Shown here: piece after piece, positions 46,201 to 55,967 of the stretch
How the letters are laid out: the number at the start of each line of letters is the position of its first letter
Numbering within the stretch: the first letter of the stretch is position 1
Assembly (NCBI RefSeq): GCF_025602895.1
Contig: NW_026516206.1
Coordinates: forward strand, 930,001-994,000
Length of the DNA stretch: 64,000 nt
From: Polychytrium aggregatum
Taxonomy: Eukaryota > Chytridiomycota > Chytridiomycetes > Polychytriales
Reading direction: 5' to 3'
Position numbers and translations under genes: made by a program
Notes under the pieces: model-generated
Seen by the model: the letters and a program-made list of their open reading frames with translations, nothing else
Databases searched by the model: none
What the model was told of the DNA's origin: nothing

Positions 46201-48849
46201 ATCATAGAGCCCGCTGGAATGGATTGTGGACGCTGCCTGGATGGCGGTTTCCGCTTCGATGTACAGCCCCTGTTTCAAAACAACGCAAGCACTCCGTCAG
46301 TTGCCACACATTCGACACCGAAGAATAGCTATATCGTGGTCATCGCAAACAGTTACCTGATCGTAGAACAGACGGGCATTCGAGCAAAGATACGGGATCG
46401 AAACCTAGACGAGGAATCCGGCGCCTTGGTCAGCTAATCGGTCAGCTCATTGCAAATAATCGTCAGCAATCCCAACCCATTCACATCCCATTCATATCCC
46501 ATTCACATCCCATTCACATCCCAGACACATCTCAGACACCACCTGCCTGGGGCGAAATGTTGAGCATCTTCAGCTCGCCGAGAATGCTATCTGCCGAGAG
46601 TGGCGGCTTGAGGAAGGCGAGATTGAGCAGTGCCTCGGAAAAGGTATCACCAGTTACGGGCGCAGCGATCTTGCCCATCCTGTCGATCCGATGTTTCTGA
46701 TCGGCTGTGAACGGACCACATTTGGACTCTGCAGGCAAGTGAGAATCGCGGATCCATGTAAGCAAGTGGGAGTAGCATGCGCTACAGCAAGGAAGATCAT
46801 TCACTTACTTCGCTGATACAGCTCATTCCACAACGGCACGGTGTCGATAGCATCGCAAAACTGGATCACGAAGCTCGATACGACATCGGCCGTTGTAGAT
46901 GCTGACTGGAGTCGGTGCCTCTCGATCTTGGAAAAGAAACAGGCAAACACATGCTTTGGGTCGGCGGAGTGCCTCAGCGTCACAATCAGACGCGGAGACA
47001 GCTGCTTCATCATCGCATCTGGCAGAGACACACAAGATCAACGATCATGGCAAGTCTGGATCGATCAAATGCAACGCCGAGCCCCAGTGTTTTGTCCACA
47101 ACATCAAGCTATGCCTGGGCGGGCGCGGCAGTCGACTTTACCAGCTCCTTCGGCAGAGTACTGGAATGCATTGACAAGGGCGATCCCAAGTGCAACATCG
47201 ACGCTGCCAGCATCAAGTGCAGCTTCACCCAGATACTGCCTCAAGCTTGCCGGGATTGTCTCGGCGACGAGACCGCTCTCCAAGTGCATCACGATATCGT
47301 CATAGTAGCAGCCCGACTGCAGAGCTTTGTAGATGCTGCTCATCGCATTTTCCGCTCCGGACGACTCGGAGGCCATGTTCAAGACATGTCGACAGACACC
47401 GATGCGCTTTCGCACCTTGGCCAGATCCACGGTGCTGGAGATTCAAATGGAAAGGCGTCAACCGCCTTGGTACGAAATCCCGCAGCACATGCTCACCACT
47501 TGAGCTTCCTGCTTCGCATTGACATCAAGGCGCAGCTTACCAGAATGCATCCGCCGCCAGGAACCCAGGGTCACGGCCGGAGAGTATGTTTTCGCATCGC
47601 TGGAACATCTGAAGCGCCTCTCCATAGTCGTCGATCTGAAGGCTATAGTTCCCGAGCTCCTCCATAAGCTGAATGGCTCTGTCGCTTCGCTGTTGTTTCC
47701 AAGAGAGGCTCGTCAGGGGTGGTTGCCATCCTTGGTCTGGATGCTGGATCCGATACACTTGCTGTCCGGATGAGGGGAACGGCCCAAATCCAACAGGCTC
47801 TTCATTCAGTTCGGGGCAATGCATCCGGTCGCGGTGCGATTCCTATCGTACCTCGTTCAGCGAGCTCAGAAATGTGCGAACATAGTGATGGTGAACTTGG
47901 AGCTGGTCGGCCGACTTGCCTGGCCATGTGTATCGACAAGCATATCGCAGCACGAACCGATGGAAAGTGAGGATTGCTCCGGTCGAGCTCGATGGCTCGT
48001 TGCTGCAGAAACGACATGGGTCAGCTACCGACCACTGACCCGACCCAATGCCCAGAGCTCAAGAAGGGGTTTGACGTTGGCCATACCGAATCTTGTTCAG
48101 CGACAGGAGCACATATGGCGTGATATGGTCAGGGATAGTCGACTCGAGCTCCTGGAGGGTCAGGGATATGCCGTCGACGATCTTGCAGATTGAGATGGAA
48201 TCAGTTCTGATCTTACGCATGCTGTGCGAGCTGGACTTTAGCACAACATCCGGCCCCTCGTCCAGAACGGCGAGTCCAGCCAGGCATGGGTATGCAACAG
48301 ACATCCGATCCAGAAACCTCTCTGTGGGCTTACCCGAGCCGAAAGGCCCAGCATGATCTGCTGCTTGCTGGTCAGCGAAAACACCTTCAGAGTATCGGGC
48401 GACACCAGCGGCTCGGCCAGATCAACCACAAACGACGGCGCTTTGCCATAGTCCTTCTCGAGATCGATCTTGGAGGCGAGGGCTGCGAGCAGGTCCTTCA
48501 AATGAGACTGGCCCTTGACAGGATCAAGCAGCGATGTCTGCACCTGCACGGCGAGGCCCGAATACCAAGGCGATGGATGGGATTGCACAAGGTCAACGAT
48601 CGGAGCGAGTACGATGCGGGCACGATGAGGCACAGATAAATCCCTGCCGAGTTCTTTCGATGGTTGACGGCGGATGTGGGTGGCCAGACGGCATCATGGA
48701 GCCATTGTGATGCCGACCGCAAAAGCGCATAGCATCCTCGCAGAGGCGGGCTATCATCTCGTATGGAACGGCCGGGCGATATTTACATATGCAGAGATCT
48801 GGTCTGGGTCCAGTAGCCATGCAAAAAGATGTTCTCTCAACACCTCCAT
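43224..48849 (-). CDS. INTS8: Integrator complex subunit 8 homologue
   Basis: TPR-like subunit which, in animals, links the PP2A phosphatase module to Integrator, a snRNA-processing and transcription-attenuation complex. Many small exons (minus): 48849-48787 (MEVLREHLFAWLLDPDQISA), about 48640-48334, 48235-48087, 48002-47852, 47689-47541, 47434-47142, 47018-46809, 46728-46543, about 46270-45896, one from about 45750, and several more down to the stop at 43224. Blocks matching animal INTS8 in order are: a MEELGNYSLQIDDYGEALQM repeat, CTVDLAKVRKRIGVCRHVLN, FRRFIDCCVQLE, HYAAVVFTQYLGTTKDYADS, TFEALYDVTLLEWMA, and the closing IQQKQRQYLRHFVEMHL, which parallels the family's basic C-terminal helix. 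The joins after exon 1 and around 46.3-46.5 kb and 43.9-45.6 kb are unresolved. Introns hold 22-bp and 11-bp repeats. Confidence 0.8.
43448..43545 (+). repeat. Intronic tandem repeat, ~22-bp unit
   Basis: Four imperfect copies of GTCAGTCCATGGCATTCTC within an INTS8 intron. Confidence 0.88.
46480..46528 (+). repeat. Intronic tandem repeat, 11-bp unit
   Basis: About four copies of CATTCACATCC or close variants between INTS8 exons. Confidence 0.85.
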
Positions 48850-49448
48850 GGCGGGCGGCTGGATCAAGGCGAAAGATGTGCTGCAGACAGCCGGGCTCTG
48901 TGCTGGTTGATGCACCCGCGATTCAGACAGCGAGACTGAGACGGAGCCATCGCCGGCCCTGGAAGCAAAGGCCGACCACGGCCCATATCCGAGACGATCG
49001 CCTGAGAGGACCGCCAGAGATGGGACTCATAATGGACTGCATCGCCGCAGCATCTTACAGCGTTTCGATAATGAAATGGGACACCCCGTTTTGAGCCATG
49101 ACATATATTTTGTTTCTGTGACCTGAATACACCCACCCACTCATTGCAATCATGGCCAAACACAGCACCCTCGATTTCCGCATCGCTGCACTGCGACCGG
49201 TGGTCTTCACTCGGAGGCTGCCAAAGTGATCTGTTGTATTTCTTATGGCATAGTTAGACGCATGCCATCGCATACTACGCTGACAAATGGGTTGTGGGCA
49301 GGTGTCCCATTCCCCCCTGAATACAATGTTTTCTGGCACACAAACTGCCAAACGCATTGACTCGGCTCCAAGGTCGAAGGGATGCACCCGGGCCATTTGG
49401 AAGGGCTATGTATTGACATACTCCGCCAGAACGAGCAAGACCGGGATC
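48850..49448. other. Intergenic region with second copy of the Fanzor-end repeat
   Basis: Lies between the INTS8 start and the PSMG2 stop. The only recognisable content is the dispersed repeat copy at 49193-49292. Confidence 0.5.
49193..49292 (+). repeat. Dispersed repeat, copy B (matches Fanzor remnant 3' end)
   Basis: Near-identical to 11762-11862. The frame reading RPVVFTRRLPK plus stop is kept. The only difference inside it is a synonymous GTG/GTC change, while the part after the stop carries more substitutions and small indels. Confidence 0.75.
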
Positions 49449-51124
49449 CTACTGGAATAGCTCGCGGGTGAACAGCCGACCGCCGAACAGGAGGTTCCAA
49501 GAGTGTGGGGGCTTCCACTGGATGGGCGTATCTAGTGTCGATTCACAGTCGATGATGCAAGGAAGAATGTTGCAGAGTCACAAGGAGCGATTAGACAAGT
49601 CCAGCGAAATGCCAGCGCCCAGCGCATGACATGTCCGGGACGCAAGAAGCATGGGCCTCCAGCTTACCTTTGGGACCATGCAGCAGCGTATCTGCAAATC
49701 CAGCCAGATTGACGGCGTCGGGGATGTTGTCTGTTCATGCATCAAGACCAAGCAGCCGTGTTAGACTCCATCAAACCGGTCTCTGTTCATGCATGCAGAC
49801 CGGAATGCTGCGCGGGATGGGATGAGACAACTACCTCCTTCGGAAGCAAACCAGATCACGGCAATGATCGGGACAGTTGACGACCCAAAGTGCTCCAAGA
49901 GATAGCGGGTGGACCCGGCTCCCGGTGGAATGGCATGGTTGACAGCCCCATCAAGCGCAGAAGGATCCACAGGCTCAAGAGCCTTCCAGCCGTATGCGGC
50001 CACCTCATTTTCAAAAATCTTGGTAGGCTGGTTCGCCCAGGCAAATCGAACTGGCACGCTGGCAGCACGACACCAGTAACCCCGGAAAGGTTGAGCATTA
50101 GATGCCGACGGATCGGGAAACAGCTATGCTATCGATGCAGCGACGGTGCTCTGGGCTGTGTACCTCTGGATCTGCGGATCCAAGCGTCGTCGGGCATCGC
50201 AGCCAGTGAGCTGAACGACCTGCTTGAATTCGCTCTGCTCGATCCAGTCTTGCAGATCCTTGGCAAACAGGTCGATCTTGGTCTGGAGATGAGGATGGCG
50301 GCAGAGTCAGCACCAATGCTGGTGCGCCACTCGAAAGCTTCATTGTCTGGAACTTTGGGACGACCCATCATGTCCCTGGCGACTGCCGGTCTCCGTGCGA
50401 TCGCAAAACGAGTGGGACGTCACCGCCAGTTCGACCGGCATTAGCCCACCTTGATCACAAGCGACCGCAGTTGGACCACGGTCAGTAGCGAGTCGGCATC
50501 TTGATAGACTGCAGTCGAGGATGGTGCGACAGATAGAAAGAGCGTTCAGCCGATACAGCCACAGAAGGGACTGGGCGTCATCCGAGACATGATGCTATCG
50601 CGACGGCAGCGTCGATCGATTCACCTTCAAAGCTGGTATGGAGCACACCCGCCTGATCACCCGGTTTGGCGTACGCATCGTTTCCGGCCAGCGGCAGAAC
50701 CCACGGCGATTCCAGGAATCCGACTCGCTTCAAGCCGTAGGTGGACACAATCAAGTCGATGGCAAGCTGGGTCGATCATATCAAGCATACTGTGTCAGCA
50801 TCAAGATTGCCACGAGGGCACTCATCGAATCGCAGGGAGCCAACATGCGATTGTGGAACAAAGAGGCACCTGTCCAATGTTGCCGATGTTGTTTGCGGCG
50901 GGCTGGAGCCCAGCCGTATCGTCGATGTCGGTGGGAGCGTCAGTTGCGGTACTCAACTGCTCATCTGCTCATCTGCTCATCTGCTCATCTGCTCATCTGC
51001 TCATCTGCTCATCTGCTCATCTGCTCTCGCTGTGATTGCCAACACAGCACATCGTGTTTACCAGGATCAAAGTCGATCCAGAGAGCTTGGCCGAGGTGTC
51101 GGTGCCGATGTAGAGCAGGGTCAT
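49449..51124 (-). CDS. PSMG2: Proteasome assembly chaperone 2
   Basis: PAC2/Pba2-type chaperone that, with its PAC1 partner, helps build the 20S proteasome alpha ring. Exons (minus): 51124-51062, 50902-50870, 50766-50625, 50508-50450, 50282-50164, 50058-49835, 49730-49668 and 49531-49449; 261 residues, all in phase and close to the length of the human protein. Recognised blocks: GSTLIL then PAANNIGNIGQ (a 33-base exon) then LAIDLIVSTYGLKRVGFLES, PLAGNDAYA, LLTVVQLRSLVIK, ENEVAAYGWKALE, EGDNIPDAVNLAGFADTLL, and the C-terminal PPHSWNLLFGGRL that follows the family's W-x-L-LFG ending. Intron 1 carries a CTCATCTG array. It is divergent from tRNase Z-1, with 282 bases between start codons. Confidence 0.92.
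50954..51028 (+). repeat. Intronic tandem repeat, CTCATCTG unit
   Basis: Eight or nine perfect copies of an 8-bp unit in PSMG2 intron 1. Confidence 0.93.
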
Positions 51125-51406
51125 GGCGAGATCTGGGTGCCGTCGCAGGGCGAATCGGGCCTGCCCCAGCCAGGAACAGGGCACATGGTTTTGGCCGGGG
51201 TCAGGGCCAGGGTCAGCCGCGGCTCGAGCCGACCACGCCGGATCCAGCCGGGGACATTGATCACACCCAACTCCGCCCAATCACGTTGCCTCGGGTCTTC
51301 GTGACAGGCGACCTGCTTGATCTGCGATGGCCAAGGTGCTCGGCAGCCCTTCCGATCAGCCCGCAAGCAGGCGGACAGACACTTGGCTCCGTGCAAGAGG
51401 GTCGCC

Positions 51407-54400
51407 ATGGGCCCTGCGTGGCTTCTCACCCGATTCTGTCGTCGATTCCAGTCGTCCCACAGTCGTCGGTTCCTGTCGTCCTCCAGCCCCAGCCCCCAAG
51501 ACCGTACACCCCGAGACGCAGGCCGAGAGACCTTCCAGGTCCTGATCGCCAACCAGCCGTCCTTTGCCAACACATCCGCAGTGCTGGTCCGATTCAGAGA
51601 ACGGAGCTACCTGTTCAACTGCCCCGAGACGCTCTCTCGTCTTGGCTTTGAGTATGCCCTGGAGCCCCACTGGGCCAGCCACGTATTCCTGACCCGCCTC
51701 GACAACGGCACCTTTGGCGGATTCCCTGGTAATGGCTTGTCCTGCCACCGGATGGAGTCTTGAAGATGCATGATTCAGAGCAGTAAGCTGGGCGATCCTC
51801 ACAGCTCATCTATTCCGTGCCATGCAGGCCTGCTCCTCACCAAGTACGACATCGGTCCAACCCATCTCCATGGCGGAAATGGTCTCGCCAGCATGGTCTC
51901 CGAGTTGAACCAAACGCATTTCATTGACAGGTACCATCAAGCAGCCGGTGCTTGTGCAGACAGCTACGCTCGTGGCAGTCGATGGTGCCACATTGGTCGA
52001 TGATGCCATACCAGAGTGTTAACGGCCCTTGTCTTCAGAACAGCACTCGCATCCTTATCGACAGTCGAGGTCAATGACGGCTTCCAATACCAGGATCACT
52101 ATCTCTCAATCGACACGGTCCATGCTTGGCCAAATCTCAATCCAAGCCATACCATTTCAGGTATGCGGCAAAAGCACTCAGCATCTGGCCTGGTCTGGTC
52201 CGGCAAATTGGCGAATCGCATGCGAAGCGTCCTGTCTGTGCAGTCCGGCGTCTCGCTGATCTAACAGACTCGCCAAATCATCACACTCGCACCCCACCGA
52301 TCCAACAGCCGCACCAGCTGCACAAACCATTGGCGATCCATCGGACGTCCAGAAACACGATGGTCCTGAGCGGCGCCCTGGTGAATCCATATCGTATATC
52401 TGCCGCGGACCAAGCCGACGGGGTAGATTCGATCCTGCGGCCGCCTCAAGGCTCGGAGTGAAGAATCCCAGGGACTATGGTGAGTCTGCTGTTCCAGCAA
52501 GCCCGTGTCCCCCCGCAACTCTTCGTGATAGCCCTCGCTGGCCTAAGAGTCCCGATCGATGCTTACCTTCATGGCACTCCGTAGGACGCCTGGCGAGAGG
52601 AGAGGCTGTTACCGCCGAAGACGGATCGATAGTGCACCCCCATCAAGTACTCGTCGGTGAAACCCGACGCGGATATATCTTTTGCATCGTCGACTGCCCA
52701 TCACCAACCCACATCGATTCCATCACTTGCTCGCCGAAATGGCCCCTGGAAACCAGCACAGCCGGCACCGGGGTCGTTGATCTCGTCATCCACATGCTTG
52801 GGGACAAAGTCATCGAGGACAGCCGATATGTCGTCTGGATGAACGCATTTGGATCGCACGTTCGGGTAAGACGAGAAACAACGGCAGAGTCGGTCCGTGC
52901 AGATGCCAAGCGCAACACAGACTCCCAAGCAATATTCCAGCCGGGCATGATCATGTCTTTTCCTAGCTAATCTGTGTTGTCATGCGCGGCCATCCACAGC
53001 ACGTCATACTGAGCTCGAAAAACAGTCCCCATCCAGTGCCGTTTCGCTCATATGCCACTTTCCAGCGAATCGCCCATCAAGCTCATCGCGGGCTGTTTCC
53101 TCTACCACATCACACCACCGAGCCCGAGCAAAGTCTGGAAAGCGGTAGGACGGCCCTGGGTATTGCCATAGTACCACACTATACAGCGAAACTGAAGCCA
53201 TCATTCTGATCCCGCAGTCCCAGGAATCCCCAAAACTGCCCAAGTCGGACACATTGGAATGTGTTTTGACTTTCAGAACTCGGAAATTGTGATTCGCAAT
53301 GAGTCAGACCCACGGAGTCTCAGAGGTGAATGTGCCGCCACCCCGCCTGCCGAACCAGCCAGTCTTGCTGCCAACGCATCAACGCACGGAATCATAGTTT
53401 CGCCTTTGGGCACTGGGTCCACAGCCCCGACAACGTTCCGGAATGGTCTGTGTTTCGCTCCGCTGTTCCCTTCAAAACCATGCGCAGGTCCTCTTGAGCA
53501 AAACTTCACACGCACCGATTCCTCAGCAAGCTGATATGCTGATATGCTGATATGCTGATATGCTGATATGCTGATTTGATGCTGCAATGCCGCACAGTGA
53601 GCTCGCTCTTGGTTACTCTCTCGGGTGGAAAGCGGATATTGCTTGACTGCGGCGAAGGCACCCTCGGGCAGCTGTTTCTCCTCCACGGAGGACAGGATTT
53701 TGACCGGATCTTGGTCTCGATTCGGTGCCTGTTTGTATCCCATATTCACGCCGACCACCACCTCGGTATCTTTGGCTTTATTCAAGCCCGCGCCAAGGTA
53801 AGTTGCGGCACCTCAATGCGATGACAGTCGACTCCAGGCAAACGCCTGCCGCTTAAATGTGTTGTCCTCTGCCACCGCGGGCTCGAACAGGCACTCCAGC
53901 AGTATGAAGGGCCTCTGTCGTCACTCTTCATCGTGGGACCTCCGCATCTCCTTGGGTGGATCACATCCTTTGCCGAGCGACTATGCATTCCCCTGGATCA
54001 AGTCGTCCTGCTCAGCTCAGTCGAGGTCGCGCAGAGTCCCGGGATTGCGGCGTAAGTTTGGTTCAGCCCTTGGTTTCTATCCCGAGCAGTGCGCGGAAGC
54101 TATCGCATTCCGACTGACCGATAGACTGACCCTTTTACCAACAGCCGGCCGCTTCAGAGCGAGCTGGAGGTACTCTCCTTCCAGCCGGTCGCAGTCAATC
54201 ACTGCCGACATTCATACGGCCTGGTGCTGATCGATCGCAAGATGAACAAGATTGTCTATTCGGGCGACTGCCGGCCGACACCAGCCTTGATTCAGGCGGG
54301 TGCATATGCCGACATTCTGATACACGAGGCAACCTTCGACTCTGAGAACTCGAACGAGGCCCGAGAACGGAGACACTCGACTGTGTCCGAGGCAATCCAG

Positions 54401-54839
54401 GCTGGATGCAGGTGTGTTTTTGATTGCCTGTCATGTCGTCGAGCCGACTCTCCACAACGAACTGGACGCCGTGCTCTGGACCGCCAACGAGCCGGCCCTG
54501 GCAAAGTACGGCTCAGGCATATCTGACTCGATTTGTCTTGGCAGCATGGGCGCCAAGCGTCTGCTTCTCACGCATTTTTCGCGAAGATTCGGGAGCCATC
54601 CGACGATACCAAGCGACCTCAAAGCGTGGAGGAGCCGAGCCGAAATGCAGGTCGGCTTGGCATTCGATCTGATGAGCATTCGCACAGATGACTTTGCGTA
54701 TCTGGAGAAGGCAACCCGATCGATTCCAGCCATGGCTTGGGAATTCCAAGAAACGACATGTCCCGCTTCTCCTGCTGGGGCCCGGACAATGGGTTCAAAT
54801 GCAACCTCCGTGGTCACCCGAAACCTCTCCCCGGCGTGA
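51407..54839 (+). CDS. Long-form tRNase Z, paralogue 1 (predicted mitochondrial)
   Basis: Metallo-beta-lactamase endonuclease that removes 3' trailers from precursor tRNAs. Exons: 51407-51728, 51828-51930, 52039-52160, about 52309-52479, 52585-52865, 53000-53144, 53218-53445, 53598-53797, 53828-54051, 54145-54411 and 54545-54839; about 785 residues. The start MGPAWLLTRFCRRFQSSHSR is Arg/Ser-rich, acid-free and presequence-like. The inactive N-half has LVRFRERSYLFNCPETLSR. The active C-half has PLGTGSTAPTTFRN, LLDCGEGTLGQLF, the zinc motif FVSHIHADHHLGI, the Asp in IVYSGDCRPT, the AxDxT-like HEATFDSE, and the final His in LLLTHFSRRF. Exons 2, 6 and 8 match paralogue 2 exactly in length (103, 145 and 200). 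The exon 4 acceptor is the least certain, and the C-terminal tail diverges from paralogue 2. Confidence 0.87.
53534..53578 (+). repeat. Intronic tandem repeat, GCTGATAT unit
   Basis: Five to six copies of an 8-bp unit within the intron before the metal-binding exon of tRNase Z paralogue 1. Confidence 0.92.
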
Positions 54840-54994
54840 ACGAATTGCTGTGGCCCCTGGGCTTCCGCGGTGCTTTCGAAGATGGAGACTGGACCAGCGA
54901 GCACTTGTTTGAAGCGGATTCTCGATATATTTCTGAGCGATGATGAGGCTCGTCCTGTTCGATGGACGGGCCGTCGACGCTCGACACCCCAACA

Positions 54995-55765
54995 TCAATA
55001 CAGGAATGGAAATACAGCCTTCCGGCTCTTCGGATAGGCGCTGCCAAAGGTTCGATGGTACCATTGGTGCTGGGAGACCGCCCGAGGCACCAGGTTCGCC
55101 AGAGTGAAAGCCAGGAACGACAGCGGGCCGCCGCTGAGGCCGTTGAGCAGTGCCCATCCGAACCACTCGAGGATCTCGCCCGAATAGTTGGCACAGGAAA
55201 CAAGCTCAAAAAGCCCCCCGCGCGGAATGTGGTAGCGTTGTCCGGTGGAGGACTTTTTGCGTCTCAAGGCAAAGAGAATCGAGTCCGAGTGGATGTTGAT
55301 GCCCATGCCGAGCAAAAACAGTGCCAAGCCTGTGTAGAACGACAGAGGAAGGGGCTCGCTGTCGGACCCTGCACCAAAGCGGGCTATGGCGATGCCGTTG
55401 ACGTAGCCATTCGCGAGATTGTATACTATGGCCGTGACGACCGTCAGGACTCCAGTCGGTGCGATGCTTGGGGCACGCAGCACATAGACGAACGAGCGAT
55501 GAAAATAGTGGACGACCCACAGCGAGAGGACGACGAGTTGAGTGGCGGTCCGGAATTGAGGCGGGGCAGCCAGGAAATACGACGCCGGACATGCGAACAG
55601 CGATACCGATTCAAATAGACACCAGCCCAGACGACCCGGAAGCACGGGCCCGAACCGAGCGTCTTGGAACTTGCCGAAGGGGGCCTTGAGGAACTGCAGG
55701 GTCGCGTAGACGACAACGGAGGAGGCATAGATGCCCCACAGCACGAGCGAGTACGAGTCGGCCAT
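54995..55765 (-). CDS. Steroid 5-alpha-reductase family protein (SRD5A1/2-like)
   Basis: Intronless gene for a 256-residue membrane enzyme that reduces a C4-C5 (or equivalent) double bond using NADPH; the natural substrate here is unknown. Start MADSYSLVLWGIYASSVVVY at 55765, stop TGA at 54995. It has several hydrophobic helices and the family signature in the C-terminal half: YHIPRGGLFELVSCANYSGE then ILEWFGWAL, followed by SQHQWYHRTFGSAYPKSRKA, which matches the conserved NADPH-binding end of 3-oxo-5-alpha-steroid dehydrogenases. The length is that of animal SRD5A1/2, shorter than the trans-enoyl-CoA reductases of the same superfamily. It lies between the two tRNase Z genes on the opposite strand, convergent with the first and divergent from the second (about 200 bases). 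Confidence 0.9.
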   Translation of the reverse strand: MADSYSLVLWGIYASSVVVYATLQFLKAPFGKFQDARFGPVLPGRLGWCLFESVSLFACPASYFLAAPPQFRTATQLVVLSLWVVHYFHRSFVYVLRAPSIAPTGVLTVVTAIVYNLANGYVNGIAIARFGAGSDSEPLPLSFYTGLALFLLGMGINIHSDSILFALRRKKSSTGQRYHIPRGGLFELVSCANYSGEILEWFGWALLNGLSGGPLSFLAFTLANLVPRAVSQHQWYHRTFGSAYPKSRKAVFPFLY

Positions 55766-55967
55766 GGAAGAGGCCCACAGATGCAGTCGCCGCTGATGAT
55801 GGAGGCGGCTTCTGGCTGTCTGGGGGTCAGCGCGGTGCAGAAATCGAGGCGGACGGCGATCGCGGAAGTACGTGTGTGTGTGTGCGATTCCTATATATGT
55901 CCGCAATGAGAGCCGAGTATCTCGGCTCTTTGCGTCCGCAAGATCAACCGCATCCGCACCGCAACTG
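55766..55967. promoter_or_regulatory. Divergent promoter of SRD5A-like and tRNase Z-2
   Basis: About 200 bases between divergent starts, with a GT dinucleotide run (55872-55884) and CTATATATG at 55891 that could be a TATA element for tRNase Z-2, about 75 bases upstream of its ATG. Confidence 0.45.

Noticed and set aside
50954-51028. CTCATCTG array considered as a CRISPR-like or origin repeat
   Set aside because: The unit is only 8 bp, directly abutting without spacers, and lies inside a spliced intron of a eukaryotic gene.
51407-54839. First suspected that tRNase Z paralogue 1 was a decaying pseudogene
   Set aside because: The exon reading VPHYTAKLKPSF hits a stop, but using the acceptor before 53218 restores a frame homologous to paralogue 2, and all other joins then keep phase.
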